A stretch of DNA of 64,000 nt from Psychrobacillus sp. FSL K6-2836 (GTDB taxonomy: Bacteria; Bacillota; Bacilli; Bacillales_A; Planococcaceae), in assembly GCF_038003085.1 (NCBI RefSeq), contig NZ_JBBOOM010000001.1, forward strand, positions 1,364,001 to 1,428,000, written 5' to 3'. Shown in pieces: positions 45,148-53,637 of the stretch (positions within the stretch are counted from its first letter, which is position 1; each line of letters starts with the position of its first letter). The notes under the pieces are model-generated. The model did no database searches. It saw only the letters and a program-made list of their open reading frames with translations, and was not told the DNA's origin. Position numbers and translations under genes: made by a program.

Positions 45148-45540
45148 TCAATGTAGGGCCGGGATTGAATCTTGATTCTTTTGAATTACATTCATGCTTT
45201 CTAATAGGGTTAAAGCATCATCATTTAAATAAGCTTGAATTTCCTGTCTCATTAGCAATTCAGGGTAATTATTCACTAATAATTTTAAACCACGAATATC
45301 GAAGGAGCTCGCATATCTATTTATCGAATAGAGAATTGTCATCTCTCTTCTGTCTAATGGCTCACGACCGGAGTCTTTCTCACTTCTTAAAAAGTCAAAT
45401 AATGCTCTTGCATTACTACGTAGTAGATGTCTATACTCACCTACTACATCTAGGTTTTGCTCTATATATTTTCTTGCAGATATCAAGTCCAATTTTTCCA
45501 TGCTATTATTGATCTGTTTTAATAAATCTCTGTAGTCCAC
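45148..45540 (-). CDS. Unrecognised 130-residue protein, tandem paralogue of 44682-45044
   Basis: Begins MDYRDLLKQINNSMEKLDLI and aligns end to end with the downstream neighbour, with about ten extra residues at the C-terminus (QKNQDSIPALH). Conserved between the two: SARKYIEQN, NARALFDFLR, PLDRREMTILYSINRYAS and LKLLVNNYPELL. These shared blocks mark the important surfaces. No catalytic motif. A lone family-A core (TAAGTGGTGGTT, minus strand, 45608-45619) lies between this gene and the DMT transporter gene. Confidence 0.72.
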   Translation of the reverse strand: MDYRDLLKQINNSMEKLDLISARKYIEQNLDVVGEYRHLLRSNARALFDFLRSEKDSGREPLDRREMTILYSINRYASSFDIRGLKLLVNNYPELLMRQEIQAYLNDDALTLLESMNVIQKNQDSIPALH

Positions 45541-45640
45541 ATAATCATTCCTTTTGCTCTATAATCACTTATTTTATTATAGATCTAAAGGGACTGTTTT
45601 ACAAATAACCACCACTTAATTTGACCTACTATCGCCAAGT

Positions 45641-46555
45641 CTAATGACTCGATTTGATTTGTTTTTGTTTCTTCCATAAATCTTCCGCGGCACCAGAACC
45701 TAACATGACACCTGCTACGATTAATATAAGTCCGAGGAAATGATTGAGATGTAACACCTCTCCTAAGAATAGTGCCGATATGATTAATGAAAATAATGGG
45801 TTTAAGTTCATAAATATTGCTGCTTTCGTTGCACCAGCTTGACCCACAGCATAATTGTATATAAGGTGACCGATTGCCGTTGATACGACTGCAGAAGCTA
45901 AGAAAATTGTCCAGAAGGTCGGTGTTGTTGCTGCAAATTGTTTGATGGCACCTGGTTCTTGAATGAGACTGATTACAAATAGAATTGCCGCACCAATTAG
46001 TAGCATATAGACTGTGAGTAATCGTGGATCTAATGTTTTAGAAGCTTTACTTACCACCATAAAGCTTAATACTTGGACAAGTATCGCTAGGAATACATAG
46101 AAATCACCTAGATTTGCTCCCATTGTTTCACTGCCTACTAGGATGGATACCGCAACCCCCGCTAGACCAATTACTAGTCCTAACCACTGAAATTTTGAAG
46201 GAAAATATTTTAAAATGATCGCCGCTGATATTGCAGTCAACATAGGTCCTGTTCCTAAGATTAATCCTCCGTGGGTTGCACTTGTGATGGATAATCCCAT
46301 GTTTAGAAAATAGTGATGGGCTACCACATTAGTGAGTGCTCCGAGTAAAATATACTTCCATTCACCCGACGTTGGTCTACGCAGCAGTTTCATTTTCCAT
46401 AAAATCGGTAGTACGACTAAACCCGCTACGAGTATTCTGAATGCAGTAAGTGTTACGGGTGGTACTGCTTCTACCATATATTTGAGTAGTGATACGTTAG
46501 CTCCCCAAGCGAACATGACAAATACGAGCATTGCATATATTTTCCATTTATTCAT
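45641..46555 (-). CDS. EamA/DMT-family permease
   Basis: 304 residues with ten predicted membrane spans in two EamA halves (about 8-140 and 150-290). Typical strings: FAWGANVSLLKYMVEAVPPV, LNMGLSITSATHGGLILGTGPMLTA and TFWTIFLASAVVSTAIGHLI, plus AAIFMNLNPLFSLIISALFLGE near the end. Drug/metabolite transporter superfamily exporters act on amino acids, nucleosides or sugars; no substrate can be read from the sequence. AAGGAGATC before the ATG. 15 bases after panF, so probably read on the same transcript. Confidence 0.92.
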   Translation of the reverse strand: MNKWKIYAMLVFVMFAWGANVSLLKYMVEAVPPVTLTAFRILVAGLVVLPILWKMKLLRRPTSGEWKYILLGALTNVVAHHYFLNMGLSITSATHGGLILGTGPMLTAISAAIILKYFPSKFQWLGLVIGLAGVAVSILVGSETMGANLGDFYVFLAILVQVLSFMVVSKASKTLDPRLLTVYMLLIGAAILFVISLIQEPGAIKQFAATTPTFWTIFLASAVVSTAIGHLIYNYAVGQAGATKAAIFMNLNPLFSLIISALFLGEVLHLNHFLGLILIVAGVMLGSGAAEDLWKKQKQIKSSH

Positions 46556-46570
46556 TCGAGGATCTCCTTG

Positions 46571-48019
46571 TTAAAATATATATTTTGTTCTATTGATCAA
46601 TAAACTGAATGACACATAGGCGATTAACGATAAGATAACCGGAATTACCACTGTGTGAATGTCAAATAGATTACCGTATGCTTCATTGTAAAAATGGAGT
46701 GCGATATAGGAAACGATTCCTGTTACCATCGATGCGATTGCTCCGTGCTTGTTTCCATACGACCAGTACAAGCCTAGCACAATCGGCCATATAAAGGCTG
46801 CCTCAAGTCCACCAAAAGCAAATAAATTCAAAAAGATTAATAATTCAGGTGGATTTAATGCTAATAAAAAGACGATGGTGCCTAAAAGTGTTGTTATCGC
46901 AAAGCTTAAGGTTTTTACTTTCTTCTCTGTTGCATTTGGATTGATATAATTAATATAAACATCTTTTACAATTGAAGAACTCACTAGAATGAGCAGGGAA
47001 TCTACTGTAGACATAATTGCAGCAAGTGGTGCAGCAAGTACTATCCCAGCAAGCCATGCAGGTAATACTTTCAGCGCAACAAGTGGGATCACTGTGTCTG
47101 CCACCTCAATCCCCGGCATAAGCGGGCGAGCAAAAATACCGATGAGATGCATATTCAGCATGATAAAACCAGTAACAAGCGTTCCAATTACTAGCGCTCG
47201 GTGCATCGAGCGTGTATTTTTATAAGACATTGCTCTCACTGCCATTTGTGGAAGTCCAACAACGCCTACTCCTACAAGTATCCAAAAGGATGATACATAG
47301 GCTGCAGATAAATTCCCTTCATTACCGTATGGAGTCACCAAGTTTGGATTTTCGTTCAAAAGGTCCTGCATAATACTCGGTACTCCTCCGCCAGCGATAA
47401 TGACTGCGATTAGCAGCACGAGCGTCCCAATAACCATAACCCCGCCTTGCACTGCATCTGTCACCGCCACTGCTCGGAAACCGCCGATGACTACGTAAAC
47501 GAGTACTGACACAGCGAAAATAAATAATGCTGTCGTATACTTCATGCCAGTTAGTGACTCGATTAAACGACCGCCACCCACCCACTGAGCTGTCATTGCG
47601 GAAAACAAAAAGATAATGATACTAGCAGCCGCAAGTAATACTACTGCTTTACTATTGTTATAGCGCACTTTTAGAAAATCTATTAATGTGATCGCGTTAT
47701 ATTTTCGAGCTAATATAGCAAACTTTTTCCCTAGAATAAGCAGAACAAAATAACTCGTCACTACTTGAGTCATCGCAAGTAGTACCCAGCCAAAGCCCAT
47801 TGTGTATGCAGTTCCTGGCCCCCCTAGGAAACTCGAGGCACTACCATACGTTGCAACCATCGTCATGGCCAACACAAATCCTCCAAGCTCACGCCCCCCT
47901 AAAAAGTACTCCTGTAAAAAACCACCTGTCGATGATCCTAATTTTTTACTAGACCAAAAACCAATGAAAAAAATAATACCAAGAAAAATGACCATCGGGA
48001 TGATTACTTGTATATTCAT
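46571..48019 (-). CDS. panF: Sodium/pantothenate symporter
   Basis: 482 residues, sodium:solute symporter (SSS) family, about 13 spans. Family strings GGRELGGFVLAMTMVATYGSASSFLGGPGTAYTMG split over about 41-75, the SSS signature region GGFRAVAVTDAVQGGVMVIGT (about 178), and MSTVDSLLILVSSSIVKD (about 345). Its identity as PanF is supported by the preceding yhdT gene, a known partner of panF in many bacteria. The two overlap by four bases (ATGA). It takes up pantothenate with Na+ for CoA synthesis. Confidence 0.92.
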   Translation of the reverse strand: MNIQVIIPMVIFLGIIFFIGFWSSKKLGSSTGGFLQEYFLGGRELGGFVLAMTMVATYGSASSFLGGPGTAYTMGFGWVLLAMTQVVTSYFVLLILGKKFAILARKYNAITLIDFLKVRYNNSKAVVLLAAASIIIFLFSAMTAQWVGGGRLIESLTGMKYTTALFIFAVSVLVYVVIGGFRAVAVTDAVQGGVMVIGTLVLLIAVIIAGGGVPSIMQDLLNENPNLVTPYGNEGNLSAAYVSSFWILVGVGVVGLPQMAVRAMSYKNTRSMHRALVIGTLVTGFIMLNMHLIGIFARPLMPGIEVADTVIPLVALKVLPAWLAGIVLAAPLAAIMSTVDSLLILVSSSIVKDVYINYINPNATEKKVKTLSFAITTLLGTIVFLLALNPPELLIFLNLFAFGGLEAAFIWPIVLGLYWSYGNKHGAIASMVTGIVSYIALHFYNEAYGNLFDIHTVVIPVILSLIAYVSFSLLINRTKYIF

Positions 48020-48276
48020 CGTTCATCCCCCTCTTCCTCTAAAGAAACATCCTTCAACACGAATTTCACAAGAAATATAACCGTAATTGCCACAAGTATA
48101 AAACCGACAATACAGCTATAAAAAAACCAATCTGGAAATCCGAGAATATACGAATACTCCTCTACCGGCTTTGAGCCAAGCCCATACGCAAACCCAAACC
48201 ACCATATAAAATGCACAATTGCGAGCACAACGCCAATCAGCGCCTCCCTATGTGCAATCTTAAATCTAGGATCCAT
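48016..48276 (-). CDS. yhdT: YhdT/DUF997 membrane protein
   Basis: 86 residues from ATG 48276 (MDPRFKIAHREAL); an in-frame GTG at 48285 overlaps the ribosome site AGGAG, so ATG is preferred. Two membrane spans (about 13-32 and 50-72). The motif HREALIGVVLAIVHFIWWFGFAYG and the central YILGFPDWFFYSC mark the YhdT family, which always travels with panF. Function is probably as a small subunit or chaperone of the symporter; this is unproven. Confidence 0.9.
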   Translation of the reverse strand: MDPRFKIAHREALIGVVLAIVHFIWWFGFAYGLGSKPVEEYSYILGFPDWFFYSCIVGFILVAITVIFLVKFVLKDVSLEEEGDER

Positions 48277-48387
48277 TTCATCCACTCCTGCCGTTCATAA
48301 TGTTTCACTTTAGTATAACGAAGATAAATTCAGTTGTTAAGAGCTGGGGTTTGAAAAGGTGGGGTTTGTTGGTTGGAGGGGTTGTGT

Positions 48388-48763
48388 CTGTCGTAATTTT
48401 GGGTTCGCTTTCGTATGGAATGGCAATCTCGTGTAGATTGGTTTCTCTCTCGTATAAGCCCATTTTACTCTCGTATGGTTGCTATGCTCCCTCGTATAGG
48501 CGCAAATCGCTCTCGTATAGAACGGCAAGCTCGTATAGCTTGGTTTTTTTCTCGTATAAACCCACTTTACTCTCGTATAGTTGCTATGCTCTCTTGTATA
48601 GGCGCAAATCGCTCTCTTATAGAACGGCTATCTCGTATAGATTGGATTCGCTCTCGTATAAACCCATTTTACTCTCGTATAGTTGCTATGCTCTCTCGTA
48701 TAGGCGCTAACCTCTCTCGTATAGCATGGCAATCCCGTATCGACCGGATTCGCTCTCGTATAG
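48388..48763 (+). repeat. Family-B 21-bp phased repeat array B3 (19 units)
   Basis: Core CTCTCGTATAG. Core starts: 48388, 48408, 48426, 48447, 48468, 48489, 48510, 48528, 48549, 48570, 48591, 48612, 48630, 48651, 48672, 48693, 48714, 48732, 48753. The pattern 18+21+21+21+21 repeats three times, a 102-base higher-order unit (48426, 48528, 48630, 48732). 102 is a multiple of three, so several frames stay open across it; these ORFs are not genes. A run of C (48777-48786) follows. Confidence 0.94.
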
Positions 48764-48793
48764 CTGAATCTATCCCCTCCCCCCCCAAAAAAA

Positions 48794-48816
48794 CCGGGAA
48801 GCACTGTGCTTTCCGG
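48794..48816 (-). terminator. Terminator of the S41/Yip1/fusion-protein operon
   Basis: A 9-10-bp stem (48794-48803 with 48807-48816) with one G-U pair, then a run of seven U on the minus strand. Confidence 0.9.
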
Positions 48817-48832
48817 TTGTTTTCAATGGAAT

Positions 48833-50092
48833 TTATTTGTATGTTAAGTATTTTACGTATTCCTTCCAATTGACAGCTTTGATGCTGTTCCAGGTTGGAA
48901 GGTCTAATGGGAATGGTAGGAATGCTTCGGCGTCGTCTGTTTTATGTTCTGAATTGAGGACGACGTTACCATTGTTAAGTCCCTCCGAAAGGATAGCATG
49001 TTGTTTCAAATCGAATGGTACGGTAACAGGAGTACGAGCGATTCTACCGTCACTAGTGAGCATGTACACTTCCGCTACTTCTTTGGAGCGGTTTAGTAGC
49101 CATTTCGATTTTATTTGCACTGCATTCTCTGCTTGTTTTGTAATGATTACTGAGTTTAGATTTGCTGCAAAAGGCAGGGTTTCTAGTTGTTCCGCTAACT
49201 GGATCCTTACTTCGTAAACAGGTTCGTCGATTTTATGTTCAAATTGTTCGAATGCTGTTAGCCATTTGGATGCATTTGCAGGTACTTGTGTTTTGCCCAA
49301 GACGCTTCCTTCTACTACTCCTTCACGGTGGGTTGAGTAGTTTTTCACGGTTTGTCCTTCTTCAATATTATGCCAATCGGACTCTTGTACGTAAGTGATA
49401 ACGGATTTTTCATCTGCATATAGGTGTATGAAATAGTTTCCGTTACGTTCTTCGATAGTAGAAACAGTACCACTTATTGGGCTTAATAAAGAAAGATCAC
49501 CTGAATCTTGCGCAAGCTGAGCATCGACAATTTGAAGTTTACGATCTATTTCTGCTTGTTTTTGCTTTGCATCAGCTATACCCTGAGCAAAGTTTCCGTC
49601 TTGTGAAACATTTACGTCTACTTGAACATTTACATCTACAATCTCATCTGCCGTTCCACCGGTTGCCTGACCATCGCCCGATGAACTAGAATCTGCTTCA
49701 GAACGTTCAGATTCTAGTTCCCTGATAATAGTACGAAGCTTCGACTGTTCCAGCGTATAAGCCTGTTTCTCTGTTTCCCATAATGAACGCTGGTCTTCAG
49801 CAGAATCTGTCTTCAGTGTAGCAAGGTCAGCACCTTCCTCCACATGATCCCCCTCCGCAACAACGATATCATTAACAGCTTCTACATTAATCGTCACAGA
49901 CATTTCATTTGCTGGAACTACTATAGATTCTTTTTCTAGTTCCTTTGCATATGTATTTTCATATACACGATCATATTCACTCACGTAAAATGTTCGACTG
50001 ATTTGACTTTTATCCGAATATATTAGGATCGCATTTGCCCCGATAAAAGTAGAGACCACTATGGAAACCCCTATAGTTAACCATTTATTCAT
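48833..50092 (-). CDS. HlyD/YknX-like membrane fusion protein
   Basis: 419 residues from ATG 50092 (MNKWLTIGVSIVV), preceded by GAGGGGGGC; a longer frame lies inside the upstream gene. N-terminal membrane anchor (about 4-26), then a barrel-sandwich (biotinyl-lipoyl-like) domain in two parts (VVPANEMSVTINVEAVNDIV ... EGDHVEEGADLATLKTD and SPISGTVSTIEERNGNYFI). Between them is a coiled coil (about 125-215) interrupted by Ser/Gly-rich and valine-repeat loops. C-terminal beta domains complete it. Membrane fusion proteins couple to transporters; YknX works with the YknYZ ABC pair, but no ABC gene is present here. Overlaps the Yip1-like gene by eight bases. Confidence 0.82.
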   Translation of the reverse strand: MNKWLTIGVSIVVSTFIGANAILIYSDKSQISRTFYVSEYDRVYENTYAKELEKESIVVPANEMSVTINVEAVNDIVVAEGDHVEEGADLATLKTDSAEDQRSLWETEKQAYTLEQSKLRTIIRELESERSEADSSSSGDGQATGGTADEIVDVNVQVDVNVSQDGNFAQGIADAKQKQAEIDRKLQIVDAQLAQDSGDLSLLSPISGTVSTIEERNGNYFIHLYADEKSVITYVQESDWHNIEEGQTVKNYSTHREGVVEGSVLGKTQVPANASKWLTAFEQFEHKIDEPVYEVRIQLAEQLETLPFAANLNSVIITKQAENAVQIKSKWLLNRSKEVAEVYMLTSDGRIARTPVTVPFDLKQHAILSEGLNNGNVVLNSEHKTDDAEAFLPFPLDLPTWNSIKAVNWKEYVKYLTYK

Positions 50093-50768
50093 TTGATTTG
50101 CCCCCCTCGATCCATGATTCAATTGGGAGTACTTCAAAGCCCGCTGAGGTAAGTGATAAAATTACTTGTATTATTATTAGTAATATAAATAGATTACGAG
50201 CGGACAACGTTGTAAAAGCTCGTAAAAAATGAAACTGAAGAGCGATTATTAATGCGGTGATTAAAGATAATTCATTGAAGAAATGATTGAAATATGAATG
50301 TTCGAGAAATGTTGCTGCTAGTGGACCAAATGAGAGTACCGAGTAATCAGTTGCGTAGCCTACTATTGCATATAGAAAAAAGTTAAATGCTTTTTCCATT
50401 AATAAAAGTGCTACGACAAATAATTGGAGTACCGCTACCTTTGATAATTCCACATTCGTAATTTTATGTAAAATAAACGCAATTATAAAGAAATGAAATC
50501 CCATATATAGTAAAGACCATATAATTGTTCCTATTAAAGAGGTGATTCTAGCAATCGTAAAAGTATCTTCATAGCCGTTGACAAATAGCGCCGTTAGTTC
50601 TTCTGTATGTAATCCCCAAATATCTCGTAGCGCGTATAATAGGACTCCAAAGATCGCTACGAACCATACTCGACTCTGAAAACCTCGCATCGTTGCATCT
50701 TCCTTTAACGATACAATTAGTTCATTTCTATTGAAAAGGTATTTCCAAAACCGAAATTCAAAAAACAT
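50085..50768 (-). CDS. Yip1-like (YknW-type) membrane protein
   Basis: 227 residues, five predicted membrane spans (about 32-46, 72-102, 112-130, 168-186, 195-212). The N-terminal 25 residues are cytoplasmic. The pattern resembles Yip1-domain proteins such as B. subtilis YknW, which assembles with the YknX fusion protein. Its position next to a YknX-like gene supports this reading; sequence similarity alone is weak. Middle gene of a three-gene operon with an S41 protease upstream. Confidence 0.65.
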   Translation of the reverse strand: MFFEFRFWKYLFNRNELIVSLKEDATMRGFQSRVWFVAIFGVLLYALRDIWGLHTEELTALFVNGYEDTFTIARITSLIGTIIWSLLYMGFHFFIIAFILHKITNVELSKVAVLQLFVVALLLMEKAFNFFLYAIVGYATDYSVLSFGPLAATFLEHSYFNHFFNELSLITALIIALQFHFLRAFTTLSARNLFILLIIIQVILSLTSAGFEVLPIESWIEGGKSNE

Positions 50769-50784
50769 TCAAGTGTTCCCCCTC

Positions 50785-52164
50785 TTATGGTTGAACAGTT
50801 ACTTCCACATAAGCACCAGTTTTCATCATGATCCCTGCATTCGTTTGGAAAGTCGGATGGATGAGTAGTAGATAAGCTGCTCCTTTTTTTAGTGGTGCTG
50901 TTGGTGTGACAACGAACTGTTTCGATGATTTTGGTTCAATTGTTACCGGAACGATATCTGTAGTTCCTAGTTTTACTAATTCCACTTTTTGTTTTGAACT
51001 TTTTACTATATTGTTGGAAAAAGTAATGGTAAATTGTTTCGTTGTCGGTACATTATGTAGTGTGGACATTTTTTTATAGTTTTTATTTGTTTCCACTAAT
51101 GCATCTTTATGCGCTTGTATTAGCTCGTAACCCATTACTGTTTCATAGTGCGGCTTCACGCCAGTTTTGTGAATAGGAGTGCCTTTTGGTCCGGTAAAGT
51201 TTGCAATCGTCAGCTTTAAAATGGATCCGTCAGAAAGACTAAAAAAAGATTGCATCGATCCTTTTCCGTAAGTCGTTTGCCCGTAGAGGGTTGCAGAGTT
51301 TTGGTCTAGTAGCGCTGCTGCTGTCATTTCAGACGCACTCGCACTATACCCATTGACTAGTACTCTTGTATTCTCAGGAAATAACGAGGTTTGCTTTGTC
51401 GATTTAGTTAACATAGACTCACTAGTTGTAATAATTTTAAATGCATTGGGACTGTTGGGAAATAAACCAATAAGTTCTTCTGCTGTATGTACATATCCGC
51501 CGCCATTATTACGTAAGTCTAGTATAAACGAAGTTGCACCTTGCTTTTGAAGTTCGACTTTTGCTTTTTGTACAAGGACTGCTCCATCATCTGAAAACGA
51601 ATTCATCCTTATATACCCTATATTGCCTGCCAAGAGTTCTTTCGTTACGACAGGAATCGTAAATTTCATACGGGTTATGTTATACATTTGTTTCGTATGG
51701 TTACTTTTCAAAACCAGAAGCTTGACTGTGGTTCCTTCTTTACCCGTGATGATGGAAGAAGCTTGTTGAACTGCCATACCAATTGTAGATATACCATCGA
51801 CTGAAAGAATAATATCACCAGGAGAAATTCCAGCTTGCCCTGCTGCTGCTCCTTCAAATGTGCTGACAATTTGTATACCACTTTCATGTTCCTCAATCGT
51901 CACACCAATTCCAGTCGTCGTATTATTGATGGTGTTCGTATATGCCTCATATTCTTCACTCGTAAAATAAGCAGAGTAGGGATCCAACTGCTCCATTATC
52001 TCATCAATAGAATTTATTTCTTCTATATTAGAGGGTAGTTCTCCTTTATAGTGCACACTAACTAAACTCTTCACTTCATCTAGTGGTGCTGCCAATGTGG
52101 AAATCGGAGCTAAGATTAATCCGGTAATCATAATGATTGCTGCTAAGAGAGTAGACCTCTTCAT
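50785..52164 (-). CDS. S41-family C-terminal processing peptidase with PDZ domain
   Basis: 459 residues. Signal peptide about 1-25 (STLA-AP). N-terminal helical region, PDZ domain (about 82-165: GIGVTIEEHESGIQIVSTF, then AGISPGDIILSVDG), and the S41 protease core (about 170-345). The nucleophile Ser lies in NGYSASASEMTAAALL (about 275) and the general-base Lys in TYGKGSMQS (about 300). The last 100 residues form an added beta domain (IVPVTIEPKSSKQFVVTP). It works outside the membrane on protein C-termini. Its operon with a fusion protein and Yip1-like protein suggests it processes a surface or exported substrate; that is inference. Confidence 0.92.
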   Translation of the reverse strand: MKRSTLLAAIIMITGLILAPISTLAAPLDEVKSLVSVHYKGELPSNIEEINSIDEIMEQLDPYSAYFTSEEYEAYTNTINNTTTGIGVTIEEHESGIQIVSTFEGAAAGQAGISPGDIILSVDGISTIGMAVQQASSIITGKEGTTVKLLVLKSNHTKQMYNITRMKFTIPVVTKELLAGNIGYIRMNSFSDDGAVLVQKAKVELQKQGATSFILDLRNNGGGYVHTAEELIGLFPNSPNAFKIITTSESMLTKSTKQTSLFPENTRVLVNGYSASASEMTAAALLDQNSATLYGQTTYGKGSMQSFFSLSDGSILKLTIANFTGPKGTPIHKTGVKPHYETVMGYELIQAHKDALVETNKNYKKMSTLHNVPTTKQFTITFSNNIVKSSKQKVELVKLGTTDIVPVTIEPKSSKQFVVTPTAPLKKGAAYLLLIHPTFQTNAGIMMKTGAYVEVTVQP

Positions 52165-52292
52165 CCCATTTCCCCCTTTTAAATATCTATAAACCTATCT
52201 TAACTGAAATTTACAAGAACTGCATAAATTTCTATATTATAAAAGAAAAGTATTATTGGGTTGAACAGTAAAACAACTGTTGTCCCCTCTGA

Positions 52293-53108
52293 TTATTTGA
52301 GAAGTTGCAGTACTCCCTGTGCTTGTTGCATATGCAAGCTTAGAACATATTGACCCGCTTGCATTAATAGACTAGCTTTAGTGAGGGCCATCATTTCCTT
52401 TGCAATATCTACATCTCTAATTCTAGATTCCGCTGCGGTTAGATTTTCTTCCATATTAACTGCATTATTATACGCATGTTCCATTCGATTTGTATAAGCT
52501 CCCATTTTTGAGCGTTCACTGGATACTTTTTGAAGTGCTTTATCGAGTTCCCCAATCGCATTATCTGCACCATCTCTCGTAGAAATGGATAAATCCTGTA
52601 TACCAATACTAGCGGCACCCATATTGCCAAAGGACAGTTCGATATATTGCCCGGCATTTGCACCAACTTGAATCTTAAGAGAGCTCTGAGACCCATCTAA
52701 TAACGGCTTTGTATTAAACTCAGTATCTTTTGAAATTCTAGACACTTCTTTTTTTAGTTCTTCAAATTCTATTGCTAATTGATCACGATCCCTGTCAGTT
52801 AACGTATCATTTGCTGATTGAACACTTAGTTCTCTCATCCTTTGTAAAATAGAATGTGTTTCATTTAGAGCACCTTCCGCAGTTTGGACAAGGGAAATCC
52901 CATCCTGAATATTCCTCGAAGCTTGTCCTAGTCCCCGAATTTGTGCACGCATTTTTTCAGAGATAGCTAGACCTGCAGGATCATCACCTGCGCGGTTGAT
53001 ACGATACCCGGAAGAAATGCGTTCCATCGACTTATTTACCATTGCCCATTGAGAGTTCATGTTCCGCACAATAGATAATCCCGTAGAGCTCCATTTTCCA
53101 AGCATCAT
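52293..53108 (-). CDS. Short, divergent flagellin
   Basis: 271 residues, only the conserved D0/D1 core without a variable D2/D3 insert. N-terminal part NKSMERISSGYRINRAGDDPAGLAISEKM split (about 27-55), IQDGISLVQTAEGALNE, and the C-terminal coiled-coil ending LLMQAGQYVLSLHMQQAQGVLQLLK. The first 20 residues (MMLGKWSSTGLSIVRNMN) deviate from the usual MRINHNIAALN and so differ at the part recognised by the export apparatus; the end differs too (QQAQGVLQLLK versus NQAPQSVLQLLG). It may be a minor flagellin or specialised filament protein. Start has AAAAAGGAGCTGAG. A SigD-like promoter and structured leader lie upstream. Confidence 0.92.
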   Translation of the reverse strand: MMLGKWSSTGLSIVRNMNSQWAMVNKSMERISSGYRINRAGDDPAGLAISEKMRAQIRGLGQASRNIQDGISLVQTAEGALNETHSILQRMRELSVQSANDTLTDRDRDQLAIEFEELKKEVSRISKDTEFNTKPLLDGSQSSLKIQVGANAGQYIELSFGNMGAASIGIQDLSISTRDGADNAIGELDKALQKVSSERSKMGAYTNRMEHAYNNAVNMEENLTAAESRIRDVDIAKEMMALTKASLLMQAGQYVLSLHMQQAQGVLQLLK

Positions 53109-53127
53109 CTCAGCTCCTTTTTGAACC

Positions 53128-53254
53128 GTTTATCCCGCATTAACGGTCAGTATGACTCCCATTTCAAGGTTGGTCCAAAGCAACGAAGTGTACGTGGGAG
53201 ATCAACTGACCGTAAAAGCCCGAATGGTTCAACTAACAACCAGTGGGGATAAAC
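53128..53254 (-). ncRNA. Structured 5' leader RNA of the flagellin gene
   Basis: On the minus strand an outer 9-bp perfect helix (53246-53254 with 53128-53136) encloses a second long helix: 53205-53213 pairs with 53143-53151 (9 bp perfect) and 53195-53202 with 53154-53161 (one bulge). Further G/U-rich and CAACC/GGTTG stretches in the left arm and apical loop could pair, giving a junction or pseudoknot. It begins right after the expected start of the SigD transcript. No match to a riboswitch class I know; it could bind a ligand, CsrA or another regulator. Confidence 0.6.
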
Positions 53255-53269
53255 TTTTACTTTATCCTT

Positions 53270-53296
53270 ATATCGTCGTTATTTTAATATCTTTCA
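53270..53296 (-). promoter_or_regulatory. SigD-like flagellar promoter
   Basis: On the minus strand TGAA (53296-53293), exactly 15 bases, GACGATAT (53277-53270), close to the SigD consensus TAAA-N15-GCCGATAT. It would start the transcript near 53262, just before the structured leader. Confidence 0.7.
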
Positions 53297-53446
53297 ATCT
53301 TTGAGATTTCTTAAAATTAATACGCTTGAAAACGATTAATTCCTTTCAGTTTAGGAGAGTATAAATGTAACTTTTAAAATAGTTTTAAGACAAACTTAAT
53401 AATCGAGTTATTTCCCGGGAAATTGACAGGAAAGGAGTTTTTGTAA

Positions 53447-53548
53447 ATGAAAATCGACAAGTTTGGATTTAATTGGGGGGACATTTTGTTTGGAGTACTC
53501 GGATCAAGTGGTTTTGTTTTGTTTCTTTACTTTTTTACATCCTATTAA
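53447..53548 (+). CDS. Small membrane peptide (33 residues)
   Basis: ATG 53447 with AAAGGAG 11 bases upstream encodes a short polar start (MKIDKFGFNWGD) and one hydrophobic segment (ILFGVLGSSGFVLFLYFF), ending at TAA 53546-53548. A hairpin terminator follows within 20 bases. The combination of ribosome site, membrane segment and terminator argues for a real gene. The SSG in the middle could allow helix packing. Function unknown; its place between flagellin and an IDEAL-domain gene gives no clear hint. Confidence 0.65.
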   Translation: MKIDKFGFNWGDILFGVLGSSGFVLFLYFFTSY

Positions 53549-53563
53549 ATTGGAAAGCATATA

Positions 53564-53602
53564 AAAACACCTATCGAAATGCTCCTATTCGTTAGGTGTT
53601 TT
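53564..53602. terminator. Bidirectional terminator between convergent genes
   Basis: A 10-bp perfect stem (53564-53573 with 53593-53602) with A/T-rich ends in both directions; closes the 33-residue gene and the minus-strand IDEAL-domain gene. Confidence 0.8.
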
Positions 53603-53637
53603 CTATTTGATAAATTTAAACAATGTAACGTCCTCCG

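Noticed and set aside
48300-48873. Plus-strand ORFs of 136 and 152 residues with 34-residue repeats across array B3
   Set aside because: The 102-bp block is a multiple of three, so open frames follow automatically; two overlapping frames are open together and neither has a start signal.
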